DNA of 64,000 bases from Ursus arctos. Its lineage: Eukaryota > Chordata > Mammalia > Carnivora > Ursidae. The DNA lies in assembly GCF_023065955.2 (NCBI RefSeq), contig NW_026622841.1, forward strand, positions 15,324,501-15,388,500. The letters run 5' to 3'. Position 1 is the stretch's first letter, and each line of letters begins with the position of its first letter. A program made the position numbers and the translations under genes. Below are positions 12,811-23,047 of this stretch, in pieces. The notes under the pieces are model-generated. The model was given only the letters and a program-made list of their open reading frames with translations, was not told where the DNA came from and did no database searches.

Positions 12811-12965
12811 AAACAGAGCTGGCATACAATGTTACATTAATTTCAAGTGTACAACATAGTGATTCCACAGTTCTATACCTTACACAATGCTCACATGGTA
12901 AGTGTGGTCACCATACAAAGTTATCACAGCATTATTGCCTATATTCCCTACGCTGTACTTTTCAT
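12811..12965 (+). mobile_element. L1 3'-UTR fragment, right part
   Basis: 'acattaatttcaagtgtaca', 'catagtgattccacagttct' and 'tattccctacgctgtac' are typical mammalian L1 3'-UTR blocks in sense order. They continue the fragment at 12650. Confidence 0.7.
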
Positions 12966-14689
12966 TCCATGAAATGGTGGTGCGGTATCTTTAGGCAGGG
13001 AAGGGACCTGAGACAGCACTTTCCAGTTCCTCACAGCCTGTGAATGGTACGGAAATATTCCCAACCTTTCCTGGTGTCCCTTCCCCACATTAAACTCAAA
13101 AGAAAGTTGGAGGTCCTGGCTCTGTGATTGCCAGTGGGTCTCCTCCATGAGGGGTATGTTAAATAACTAGAAGGGTCTGAAGTTTTTACCTTCACTGAAA
13201 GGTAATTAAGTTAGAGTACCACTGTTTCACAGGTACTGGAAAACAACACCAGACTCCGAAGACGCCGCTGAAGGACAGCTCATGAGTCACAGCAAAGCAG
13301 CAGCCTGCCTGCCCATACGTCTCCTTCTTGGTCTCCAAGCCCCAGTCCCACAGGGCTACACAAAGAAGACTTAAGATAAGTATGCACAGCTTAAGCAGGC
13401 GAACACTTTCATGAAAACAATCGCCAAGCCTGCTCTTTGTTCTGCACAGAGACAGCATCAATACCTTCTAAGTCTGCTGATTACACAAATACCCTTGAAA
13501 TGATAGTCCAGAACTAAGTACTTTGTTCGCAAGACAGGCCGAAATGCCAGAGACCCATGGAGAGTTGTCTTCCAACAGCATGAAGTGAGCCACGGGCTGG
13601 GTGAGGTAGTGAAGGTCAACCAAGCCAGGAATCACCTGGGAGTCACAGTCAGATTTATGTGGGTCTGGAGAGTGGCTGACAGATGAGTGGGGCCTGGTTA
13701 ACCCCCATGGTTATCTACCCATGCCCCAAGAACAGAGCATAAGACACACCCACCTGAGTGGTGGGGTGAGAGACCTATGTACAGAAGCAAGCAGAACAAG
13801 ACAGCTCCACTGAAGTAGAATGCTCATTCTCATAAAGGCCGTGGGGAAACCAATGATCTCCCCGCACCGTGACGCCATCTTGAGACAGCCAAGGGAAGAG
13901 ACAGAAGAAACTTCCCCGGCAGGAAATTAAATTCTGAACTGCCTGTTTACTCAAATAATGCTGAATTAATCTGAAAGAGAGTATCATAAGTGAAAGAACT
14001 GGGTCACCTTTAACTGGCATGTTTAATTCCATGGCTGAATACCCCCACTCCAGCTTCGTTATAAACGGAGACTCCTGAGCAAGATGAGATCAGTTGCAGG
14101 TAGACAATAACTATTTTTGCCTAACTGTGGTGTGTCAATTTTTACTTCATATTCTAGTCTGCCACAATGATAGGATATTTCATCCCATCATCACATTTTT
14201 AAAGGGTATTTTAGGACACATATAAAAAATTAATTTCTTTGTACAGTATATTTATAAAATCCAAAGATATTGCAGACAAAAAGTAGGACCTTTGGAGAGT
14301 TTGGTAAAATTCATGGATGATTCCACAAATTGACCAAGGGAAGCTAGGCTTTTTTTCAGCTACAGCTATGACCTTTTGAAGTTAATGTCATGAGACACAA
14401 ACATGTCCTTTCACAAAATGTACCTTAGAGCCACTGTCAGAGGCATAATCGTAGCTTAGCAGACTATTAATCAGACCATATCTTCTAGTCTCCACAGACT
14501 TCAATATCCAATTGTTTAAAAGTTACAAAGCTCTTCAGTGACCTTTCCATAAAATTTCTCATTTCTTTGGTTGAAGCTAACACCTCAGACTCTGTAACAA
14601 GTCTATGATTTCCAATTATTCCCTTGAAGTTTCTATCTGCAGCTTATCTCATTAATGTATCTCATTAATGTATATCAGTGTCAGTTGGT
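12966..14689. other. Unique non-coding DNA
   Basis: No exon chain or named repeat is recognised. Antisense frames of up to 89 codons (13192-13461) have no recognisable domain. A short direct repeat of 'tatctcattaatg' occurs near 14645 and 14658. Confidence 0.45.
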
Positions 14690-14855
14690 GTATTATAAAG
14701 AATCCTGGCATAGAAACCCAAGGACCTGTGAGCAAAGTCTAGTTCTGCCACTTGTAGCTTCGTGATTATGGACAAATAACAACCTCCATATGTCCATCCT
14801 TCCTCGTGTGTAAAACTGAGAAGACGACTGATCCCTAAAACTGATCTTACATTGG
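14690..14855 (+). mobile_element. MIR SINE
   Basis: 'cctggcatagaaacc', 'tctagttctgccacttgtag', 'attatggacaaataacaacc' and 'cgtgtgtaaaactgagaaga' follow MIR core order. Diverged copy. Confidence 0.6.
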
Positions 14856-15406
14856 TCAGAATTATTAAACATCACAGACGGATTCATGTAAAATTAGTCA
14901 TTTCATACAAATATGAATTTTTACCCTCAGTTCTCCGTGGGAGAGAATGAAACAATCACTCTGAGCCAATATTGACTAGGGGAATTCTAAGTAAATGACA
15001 CTACTTATCACTATGATAATGGCTCTTTATTTAAACAAAACCACAAATCGCTGTTTGGGGTTTGAAGAAGAAGGGTGAAAATGAGGAATCTAGAAGACAA
15101 AAAGCAACATTGTGTGACACACCACAACGAGAGGGAATTTGGAACTTCCTCCAACAGCTTGAGAAAGAGACGTAAGAGGGTTGGAGGGGAGAGGGAATAA
15201 AAAGAAGGAGCCCAGCAAGATGGCCAAAACCAGCACTCTTCATAGCGAGATGGTCAAGGAAAATGACCAAGCAACTTTATTTAATTCAATATTATTCAAT
15301 ATTGATTCAAATATTATTCAATTTTAGCACACTTGTTGCATAACGCTCTGTGTAATACATCACCCACCTTAGCCTTAAATTGTATTAAAAACCACTGGAA
15401 GAGTCT

Positions 15407-15410
<4 letters not shown>
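14856..15410. other. Unique AT-rich non-coding DNA
   Basis: Contains a cluster of 'attcaatatt'-type repeats at 15280-15322, low in complexity. No exon is recognised. Confidence 0.4.

Positions 15411-15450
<40 letters not shown>
15411..15450 (+). repeat. (TG)20 microsatellite
   Basis: Forty uninterrupted nucleotides of TG. It creates the Cys-Val and His-Thr runs in the open frames that cross it (15314-15635), which are therefore not genes. Confidence 0.97.
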
Positions 15451-15451
<1 letters not shown>

Positions 15452-15914
15452 TCTTTTAAATGTCAGAAGAATCTGGGTGATGGTCAATGCCAGATGGTAC
15501 CAAGGAGGAAGTGCCTGCAATTGGCAAGGCCTCAGGTGGAGGGAAAGCATGGCCAGAGATGACCAAGAAGAAAAAGTAACACTTCCAAAACTCTCAAGAC
15601 TTCTGGAAGAGATCCTGCGCCACTGCTTTTTCTAGGAAGAGAGTGGAGTCCCTTGATTTAAATCAAAAAGACAAAGTGACTTGGAGCAGCCTAGCAATTA
15701 ACACCTGGTTTTCCTCATTACCAAAAAGCAGCGTGGAAAATACCTAAGAAAACGCATAAAAAAATGGCATACCAACAATCAGACACTTTGCCAGCATTTC
15801 TAATCTATAGTCCCCCAGGTTCATATTTATAAATTTTAATTTTTATAGATATCCAAGTTTACATAATTATTGTATATAAATAATTCTCCAAAATGGCTCA
15901 TTTTGCCAAAATTT
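15451..15914. other. Unique non-coding DNA
   Basis: No exon, RNA gene or named repeat is recognised between the TG microsatellite and the SINE target-site duplication at 15915. Confidence 0.4.
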
Positions 15915-15930
15915 AGAAGTTATTGTCTTC

Positions 15931-16131
15931 TTTTTTTTTTTTTAAGACTTTATTTATTTATTCGACAGAGATAGAGACAGCCAGCAAGAGAGGGAACACA
16001 AGCAGGGGGAGTGGGAGAGGAAGAAGCAGGCTCATAGCGGAGGAGCCTGATGTGGGGCTCGATCCCACAATGCCGGGATCACGCCCTGAGCCGAAGGCAG
16101 ACGCTTAACCGCTGTGCCACCCAGGCGCCCC
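15931..16131 (-). mobile_element. Can-SINE, ursid-type
   Basis: Antisense full-length copy: T-tract, 'gacagccagcaagagaggga', 'catagcggaggagcctgatg', 'gccgaaggcagacgcttaac' and 'gtgccacccaggcgcccc'. It is flanked by a 16-bp target-site duplication, 'agaagttattgtcttc' (15915-15930) and 'agaagttgttgccttc' (16132-16147), with two mismatches. Confidence 0.95.
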
Positions 16132-16147
16132 AGAAGTTGTTGCCTTC

Positions 16148-16669
16148 TAAAGCATGGGAACACCCATCATAAGTTTTGGGGGTTTTTCCCATGAAAAATG
16201 GGAAAATGAAGCCTAGAAAAATAATGCCTATTGATTCATCTTCATTCTTTGTATATTTTTCATTTTGTTTTGCAGACCAATCCCTTGCCGAGTAGCAGGA
16301 AGGAAGTTGTACTCCTGGGGCATGGGTTTCATTTAATGTCTTTGGGCATATGGGCAGCTAAGAGAGTTCTGATGACAGTGTTTGGTATTTTTTCCCAACT
16401 CTCCCTATAGTGACTAAGGAAAATGAAGTGAGTTATAAAATCTCCAATGCTTCTTTGAAGAGCATTTCTTAAACTTTCTATTTGTAATAATTTGTACCCA
16501 AGCTTACCTTAAAAAAAATCTTTCATTTTAGTATGGAGATTTTATGATTCCTGCTTCTTCATCTTTCTATGAACATGTCATCTGTAAGAGTGAAAGTTCC
16601 TGACGCAATCCCCAAAACTTAGTGTCTTCAAAAGTTCTCAAAAAAGGAAGAAGGAAGTTATTTCTATAT
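16148..16669. other. Unique non-coding DNA
   Basis: No exon or named repeat is recognised. A-rich runs lead into the purine tract. Confidence 0.4.
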
Positions 16670-16808
16670 AAAAGAAGAAAAAGAAAAGGAGAAGAAAAAA
16701 AGGAAGAAAGAGAGGAAGGAAGGAAGGAAGGAAGGGAGGGAGGGAGGGAGGGAGGAAGGAAGGAAGGAAGGAAGGAAGGAAGGAAGGAAGGAAGGGAGGA
16801 AGGAAAGG
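16670..16808 (+). repeat. 139-nt polypurine tract, (GGAA/GGGA)n
   Basis: Uninterrupted A/G run. It begins with mixed AAG-rich sequence, then (GGAA)n, (GGGA)n at about 16734-16754, (GGAA)n again, and a short GGGA step at about 16793. The GGAA-GGGA-GGAA arrangement gives mirror symmetry. The Lys/Glu/Gly and Ser/Phe/Leu/Pro open frames across it are microsatellite artefacts. Confidence 0.95.
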
Positions 16809-17124
16809 TAGTACACTCCAGAATGTGCAGTTCTATTTAGTGCCCAATATAGAGCAAACTCTCTATATTCCATCTAATCTCTATAATCAAAGCATCAGTA
16901 TTTCTCCCCTCCCGAACGGAAAGCAAGATTAGATCGATTATAGACAGTACAGATGCATAATACACCCATCCCCACCATGACTAAGTGTTTTTGTAGAATT
17001 TTGACGGCGCTCCATCCATCGCAAGTCCCTATGTTGATTCATTCATTCATTCTCCCAAAATTCCACCTTCATTTTTCCCTCACATTCCTGGATGACAGCA
17101 ACAGAGGTTAACACCTTAATGGTA
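16809..17124. other. Unique non-coding DNA
   Basis: Nothing recognisable apart from a short (CATT)4 run near 17040. Confidence 0.4.
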
Positions 17125-17415
17125 TTCAATATATGTCAGTATACATTCTAAGTGAGTTATATATATTAACCCATTTAATCCTCTTAACAATCAGGAAGGA
17201 ATTCTAGAAAATGGAATACCTGCCTATCAGGCTGGAAATTTAGATCTTTAACTTGAAGATAAATTTGAGGTGAGCAAGCCCAACCCTCCAAGTAATAAGC
17301 AACATGTTTACAGATGAGGAATTTGAGGTGAGCAAGCCCAACCCTCCAAGTAATAAGCAACATGTTTACAGATGAGGAAACTAAGACAATGAGGGGCTTT
17401 GCAACCTGCCAAATT
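17125..17415 (-). mobile_element. MIR SINE, antisense, internally expanded
   Basis: 'cattctaagtgagttatata', 'acccatttaatcctcttaac' and 'ttacagatgaggaaactaag' are the reverse-complement MIR blocks. Between them lies non-MIR sequence and an exact 58-bp tandem duplication, so the element is longer than expected. Confidence 0.6.
17262..17377 (+). repeat. Exact 58-bp tandem duplication
   Basis: Copies at 17262-17319 and 17320-17377, identical as read. Each begins 'aatttgaggtgagcaagc' and ends 'gtttacagatgagg'. The unit includes the MIR 'acagatgagg' block. The antisense 91-codon frame (17184-17459) shows the duplication as a repeated peptide and is not a gene. Confidence 0.97.
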
Positions 17416-17603
17416 GTTTTAATCAAGGTAATACTGGCCACCATAAAAACGAATTCCAAAACAATAGAATTTTACTTTTCGTTCATGTCAGGTCCAAAGC
17501 AGGTGTTCTGACTGATTGCTGCTCTCTTCTAAGAGCTGATACAAGGACCCATACTCCCTCTCTTTGATGGCTCTGACATCTTCAACACATGGCTCTCAAG
17601 GTT

Positions 17604-18107
17604 GTAGTATATACTAATTTCCTATTACTGCTGTACCAAACGACCATGAATTTAGTGGCTTCAAACAGCATAAATATCTCACAGATCTGTAGATCAGCTA
17701 TCCGACGCGGGTCTCCCTGGGCTATGATCAGGTGGTTGGCAGGTCTGCATTCCTTTCTGGAGACTCTAGAGGAGAATCTATGTTTCTTTGTCCATCACAG
17801 CTTTTAGACCCACTTTCTTTGGCTCATGGCCCTCTCGCATCTTCAAAGCTAACAACATCAGTCCAAGTCCTTCACACGTTGCCATCTCTCTCGTTCTCTC
17901 TTTACCTCCCTCTTCTGCTTTTAAGGACCGTGTAATTACATTGAGCCCACTCAGATAACCCAGGATTATCTCACTATTTTAAGGTCGGCTGAGTGGCAAC
18001 CTTAATTCCAACTGCAACCCTTTTCCATGTAATCTACCAAACTCACAGGTTCTGGGGATTAGGACCCAGACATCTCTGGCGGGGCTATTACTCTGCCTAC
18101 CATACAG
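17604..18107 (-). mobile_element. ERVL/MaLR-like LTR, antisense
   Basis: The + strand shows 'actaatttcctattactgct', 'gaatttagtggcttcaaaca', 'ggtctccctgggctatgatc', 'ccaggattatctcactattt', 'ctggggattaggacccagac' and 'attactctgcctaccata'. In reverse complement this is the layout of an old LTR, which I place with ERVL/MLT2-like elements from memory. No internal region is present. The ORFs at 17589-17935 and 17979-18203 lie inside it. Confidence 0.6.
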
Positions 18108-18299
18108 TGCTTGCCTCCATGAACTCGCACATGGAGAAAGAAGATGGAGAGGCAGACAATAAATAGGTTTGGATGAGCCGGCTCTGGAAGTGGTGAATAT
18201 CACTCCTATTCACATTCCATTGGCTAGAACTCAGTTATGTGGCCATATTTATGGAGTCTGCTGGTATGTCCAGGAAGAAGTAGAAACAGGCTTGGGAAA

Positions 18300-18390
18300 A
18301 AGCCAGCCAGTCAAGAAGTGGCAGAGCCAGGTTTAATCCTGGCATTCTGGCTCCAGAGTTCCAACTCCTGTTCACAGCGTTATACAGATG
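18300..18390 (-). mobile_element. MIR end fragment, antisense (weak)
   Basis: 'gtggcagagccaggtttaat' and 'cattctggctccagag' resemble the antisense MIR 5' part. Short and diverged. Confidence 0.4.
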
Positions 18391-18524
18391 TCCATCTCTC
18401 CTCTCTTTGCTCCCCTTCCAGATCTAGAATTGCCTCCTTAAATATACACGATTTCCACCTAGTAAATTCTGAGAAACTTATTCATATCTTCTCAACCTCA
18501 AAGTAAGAACAATTCTTTTCTTTT
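18391..18524. other. Unique non-coding DNA
   Basis: Short stretch with nothing recognisable, ending at a T-rich run before the L1 3' UTR. Confidence 0.4.
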
Positions 18525-18865
18525 TTTCCAGCCTTCTTGAGGTAATGATTGACAAATAAATATATATATATATATATATTTAAGGTGTGCAATGTGATGT
18601 TTTGATATATGTATATATTATGAAATAATTACCACAATCAAACTAATCAACACACCCATGACCTTACATAGTTAACCTTTTTTTTTATTGTGGTGAGAAC
18701 ACTTGAGATTTACTCTCTTAGAACATTTCAAGTACACATTATTATTAACAATATTCACCATGCTGTACATTAAGCTGCCGGAACTTATTTATCTTATAAC
18801 TAAAAGTTTGTACCCTTTGATCAATATCTTCCCTTTTCTCCCATCCAAGAACAATGTCTTCTTGA
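18525..18865 (+). mobile_element. Old L1 3'-UTR fragment
   Basis: 'cttcttgaggtaatgattga', a (TA)n at about 18559-18580, 'gtgcaatgtgatgttttgat', 'accacaatcaaactaatcaa' and 'caccatgctgtacattaag' follow the L1M 3'-UTR order in sense. The closely related segment at 62648-62957 supports the assignment. Confidence 0.7.
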
Positions 18866-18990
18866 TGTATCTTTCATAGTATCTAATCTGATGCCTATTG
18901 ATTTTCATTTACTGTAAAGTTATTTGTTTTTAATTAGTTACTTAAAAATGACAGTGAGTAAATAAATTCATATACAAACACACACACATA

Positions 18991-19638
18991 GATTTTCATT
19001 ATTCATAGTAGTTATGCTCTATAAATTTACCAAAAACACTGAATTAGCAAATACTGAACCATCACTCCTATAGGAAATATTGGGTTGGCTTACCGCAAGC
19101 CTCTGGTCATACTTTGATCAACCAGTTAATACATAAGTTTGGTTTATGTGTGTGTTTCTGTTTAAAGACACCGTATTTCATATACATTGTTGATTCATAA
19201 ACGTTGAGCCCACAACCAACAGCACTATAAGTCATGCCTGAACAAAGTTTATCTAACACGTATTTTCTCCATCAGGCGCACCACAGCCTTCTTGGGCTCA
19301 GAAACCATTAGTCAGCACTTCTGCACTACACTTGGGGACCATTTCAAACAGAAAAAACAAAACAAAACAAAAAATCAATAAAATAGAACAAAAATGTGAA
19401 AAACAAATGGACCATAAAAAGGACTAAGAGTCTAAGAGCCAAAACAAGAGGGCAGGATGTCACCTTGCTTGACCTCAGCTGAGAATGTGTGTGTCAAAAG
19501 AGTCAAATTTTTCACCTCTCTGCGCTTGTCCAGGAATGACAATGAAAACAGCCAAGTATTGATTTGGGGGTTACAAATAAATTTCAGCAAGTAGGCAAGT
19601 TTGTAAATACGGAATCCATGATCATGAGGATTGACTGT
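18991..19638. mobile_element. Non-autonomous Tigger-like (TcMar) DNA transposon, probable
   Basis: The left side reads 'ttcattattcatagtagtta' and 'aaatactgaaccatcactcc', the middle 'agcactataagtcatgcctg' and 'caccacagccttcttgggct', and the right end 'atgatcatgaggattgactg'. The terminal 'cattattcat'-type motifs and the overall layout match an old pogo/Tigger-type mammalian repeat I remember but cannot name precisely. No transposase ORF is visible. Confidence 0.45.
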
Positions 19639-19663
19639 AAGTATTTACATACATATGTAGGTA

Positions 19664-19664
<1 letters not shown>

Positions 19665-19714
<50 letters not shown>

Positions 19715-19740
19715 TAGTGTGCGTGTTGTGTGTGTGTGTA
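19665..19740 (+). repeat. Compound microsatellite (TG)n(AG)n(TG)n
   Basis: TG repeat at 19665-19689 passing directly into GA repeat to 19714, then a broken TG repeat to about 19740. It generates the Cys-Val and Arg-Glu runs in the crossing frames. Confidence 0.95.
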
Positions 19741-19831
19741 TGGAACTTTACATGATAGGTTCAAGGCTCCCTGTGATGTCCCTACCATTAGCTATCCATT
19801 TGCATGAACTGATTAAAAGGTGTGGAGAAAA

Positions 19832-20027
19832 GGGGCGCCTGGGTGGCTCAGTTGTTAAGCGTCTGCCTTCGGCTCAGGGCGTGATCAGAGTCCTGGGATC
19901 AAGCCCCGCATCGGGCTCCTCCGCTGGGAGCCTGCTTCTTCCTCTCCCACTCCCCCTGCTTGTGTTCCCCCTCTCACTGGCTGTCTCTCTCTGTCAAATA
20001 AATAAAAAAAATCTTAAAAAAAAAAAA
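19832..20027 (+). mobile_element. Can-SINE, ursid-type, full length
   Basis: 'ggggcgcctgggtggctcag', 'cttcggctcagggcgtgatc', 'cctgcttcttcctctcccac', 'ctctgtcaaataaataaaa' and an A-tail. Target-site duplication 'aaaaggtgtggagaaaa' (19815-19831) and 'aaaaggtgtggaaaaaa' (20028-20044). The 158-codon frame that crosses it (19665-20141) is a microsatellite-SINE artefact. Confidence 0.95.
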
Positions 20028-20044
20028 AAAAGGTGTGGAAAAAA

Positions 20045-20565
20045 ACTTCTTGAGAACATGCTGGAATCCTGTCCACCATTGGTAGTGCAGATGGATGCAA
20101 GATTATGTGGAAGGAAAAGAGGGACCCAAGTGATAACTTAAAGCAGAGGAAGAATTATCTGGCTTAGTGAAGTATATTTACCAAAAGGGCTTTAGAACTT
20201 CAGAAAATGTGATTACACTTGGCATAGGTCTTAGGGATTAATACATTTTCCTTAATTTTTTCTTTTTTTCTTTTAGTCTTGGCATCTATTTACTTACCTA
20301 GATATTGCATCCAATTTTGAATACTTCATAAGAAAATTCCCCCTTGTTTTTGATCTAAAACCAAGATACTTCGACAAATTGAATTAATTGAATTACATGA
20401 ATAGACCTGTTAGTAGCTTTCTCAAATTTTATATTTACAGGATACTTAACTCTTGCTTTTTCTTTTCTAAAAAATAAGTGTATTACAAAAACATACAAGA
20501 GCATGGGTTACTGACAGCTTTGTGCTTTCCTGTACTTCATCTTTTATTTATAGTAGGAACACCCT
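20045..20565. other. Unique non-coding DNA
   Basis: No exon or named repeat is recognised. Confidence 0.4.
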
Positions 20566-20764
20566 AGAGCTGAGCTCAGGTCATGATCTCGGGGTCGTGG
20601 GATCGAGCCCCCCCTCCCTGTCTTGCTCCATGCTCAGTGGGGAGTCTGCTGGAGGCTCTCTCTCTCCCTTTCCCTCTGCCCCTCCCCCATTCTCTCTCTC
20701 TCTCTTTTTCTCTCAAAATAAATAGGTAAATCTTTAAAAAAAAAAAAAAGAAAAAGAAAAAAGG
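20566..20764 (+). mobile_element. 5'-truncated Can-SINE
   Basis: It lacks the first ~60 bp of the tRNA-derived head and starts at 'gagctgagctcaggtcatga'. It keeps 'gatcgagcccc', the CT-rich body ending near 20715, and a long A/G-interrupted tail. The tail is directly followed by an L1 ORF2 segment. Confidence 0.8.
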
Positions 20765-20794
20765 GGCATCTCTTCTGTTAAGGAAGAAGTTAAA

Positions 20795-22413
20795 ATGTCA
20801 CTATTTGCAGATGACATGATACTATGCATAAAAAACCCTCAAGACTCTACAAAAAAACTACTAGAAGTAATAAATTAATTCAGTAAAGTTGCAGGATATA
20901 AAATTAATACCCAGAAATTGGTAGCATTTCTATACACTAATAACAAAGTAGCAGAAAGAGAAATTAAGAAAACAAATCCATTTACAGTTGCACTGAAAAG
21001 AATAAAATACCTAGGAATAAACTTGACCAAGGAGGTAAAAGACCTGTACTCTGACAACTATAAAACACTGATGAAAGAAATTGAAGATGACACAAACAGA
21101 TGGAAAGATATTCCATGCTCCTAGACTGGAAGAATTGATGTTGTCAAAATGTCCATAGTCCCCAAAGCAATCTACAAATTCAGTGCAATCCCTATCAAAA
21201 TACCAACAAGATTTTTCATAGAACTAGAATAAATAATACTAAAATTTGTTAGTACAACAAAAGAACCAAATAACCAAAGTAATCTTGAGAAAGAAGAATA
21301 AAGCTGGAGGTATCACAATTTCAGATTTCAAGATATCTACAAAGCTGTAGTAGTCAAAACAGTATGGTACTGACACAAAAATAAACACATAGATCATTGG
21401 AACAGAATAAAAACCCCATTCTTATATGGTCAATTAATCTACGACAAAGGAGGCAAAAATATATGAAGGGCAAAAGACAATCTTTTCAATAAATGGTGCT
21501 GGGCAAACTAGAGCTACATGCAAAAGAATGAAACTGGACCACTTTTTAACACCATATGCAAAAATAAACTCAAAATGGATTGAAGACCTAAAAGTGAGGC
21601 CTGAAACCATAAAACTCTTAGAAGGAATAATAGGCAGTAGTCTCTTTGACATTAACTGTAGCAACATTTTTCTAGTTACAGCTCCCAAAGCAAGAGAAAC
21701 AAAAGCAAAAATAAACTTTTGGAACTACATCAATGTAAGAAGCTTTTGCACAGCAAAGGAAAGCATCAACAAGTCAAAAAGACAACATACTCAATAAGAG
21801 AAGATATTTTCAAATGATATATTCAGTAACGGGTTAATCTCCAAAGTATATAAACTTATGCCACTCAACACCAAAAAAAAAAAAAAACCACACACAAAAA
21901 CAAACAAATAAAACCCCAAAACCCAAAAACCCAACAAATAATCCAAGTAAAAATAGGCAGAGGACTTGAACAGACATTTTTTCAAAGAAGGCATACAAGT
22001 AGTCAACAGACACATGAAAAGATGCTCAACCTCAGTCATTGTCAGGAAAATGCAAATCAAAACCACAGTGAGATCTCACCTTACACCTGTTAAAATGGGT
22101 AAAATGAAAAATACAAGATATAACAAGTCTTGGTGAGAATGTGGAGAAAAACGAACTGTCGTGCGCTATTGGTGGGAATGTAGATTGGTAGAGCCATTGT
22201 GAATACAGCATGGAGATTCCTCAAAAAACTAAAAATAGAAATATCATATGATCCAATAACCACTACTTAATACTTACCCAAAGAAAATGAAAACACTCAT
22301 TTGAAAAGGTACACGCACCCCTGTATTTATTGCAGCATTATTTACAATAGCCAAGATATGGAAGCAACCCAACCCAAGTGTCCAACAATAGATGAATGGA
22401 TAAAGAAGATGCA

Positions 22414-22451
<38 letters not shown>

Positions 22452-22600
22452 ATGCACACAATGGAATATCATTCAGCCATAAAAAAGAATGAAATCTTGC
22501 CATTTGCAATAACATGGATGGATGTAGGAAGTATATTGCTAAGTGAAATATGTCGGTCAGAGAAAGGCAAATACCATACGATTTCACTTATATGTGGAAC
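20795..22600 (+). pseudogene. Decayed L1 ORF2 (reverse transcriptase and C-terminal part)
   Basis: ORF2p is the L1 endonuclease/reverse-transcriptase protein. Here only the part from the RT active-site region to the C terminus remains. The FADD motif of RT motif C is encoded at 20804-20815 (context SLFADDMIL). In the same frame there is a stop at 20876-20878. An open piece from 20918 reads [19 protein letters not shown], typical of ORF2p, and ends in a stop at 21122. The frame then shifts by +1: 21528-21797 continues with [18 protein letters not shown], and the C-terminal piece from about 22452 contains MEYHSAIKKNEI. With at least two stops and frame changes it is non-functional. The endonuclease domain and ORF1 are absent through 5' truncation. 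Confidence 0.9.
22412..22447 (+). repeat. (AC)n microsatellite inside the L1
   Basis: CA/AC repeat ending in 'acgtgcatgcac', within the ORF2 C-terminal region of the L1 copy. It causes the His-Thr run in the crossing frame. Confidence 0.95.
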
Positions 22601-22951
22601 CCAAAAAACAAAGCAAATGAATAAACAAACAAAAACCAGAACCAGGCCTATGAATACAGAGAACAAGCTGATGGTTGCCAGAAGTGGGGGAAGGTGGGGG
22701 TGGGCAAAATGCATGAAGGGGAGTGGAAGATAAAGCTTCTGGTTACAGAATGAGTAAGTCATGGGAATAAAAGGCACAGCATGGGGAATATAGTCAATGA
22801 CATGGTAACAGTGTCGTATGGGGACGGATGGTGGCTACATTTGTGTTGAGTGTAGCATAATGTATTAAGAAATTGAATCACTATGTTGTACACCTGAAAC
22901 GTGTGTCAACTATACTCAAATAAAAAACTTTTTTTAAAGTAGTTGCTCAAA

Positions 22952-22965
22952 TCTTTTTTCTTTCT

Positions 22966-23010
<45 letters not shown>

Positions 23011-23047
23011 TTTCTTTTTTTTTTTTTCTTTTTTCTTTTTTTTCTTT
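22952..23047 (-). repeat. 96-nt polypyrimidine tract, (TTTC)n
   Basis: Uninterrupted C/T run, mostly TTTC units, degrading to T-rich sequence at the right. On the minus strand it is (GAAA)n. It starts 16 bp after the L1 3' end but has the opposite sense to that L1's A-tail. Antisense Lys/Glu-rich frames are artefacts. Confidence 0.93.

Larger units (their letters stand above)
20765..22935 (+). mobile_element. LINE-1, 5'-truncated, ~2.2 kb
   Basis: The longest L1 copy in the window. It covers the second half of ORF2 and the 3' UTR in sense, ending 'ctatactcaaataaaaaac'. An internal (AC)n at 22412-22447 lies where carnivore L1 often carries one. The 5' truncation point lies at the A-tail of the SINE at 20566. 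It encodes no intact protein. Confidence 0.93.
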
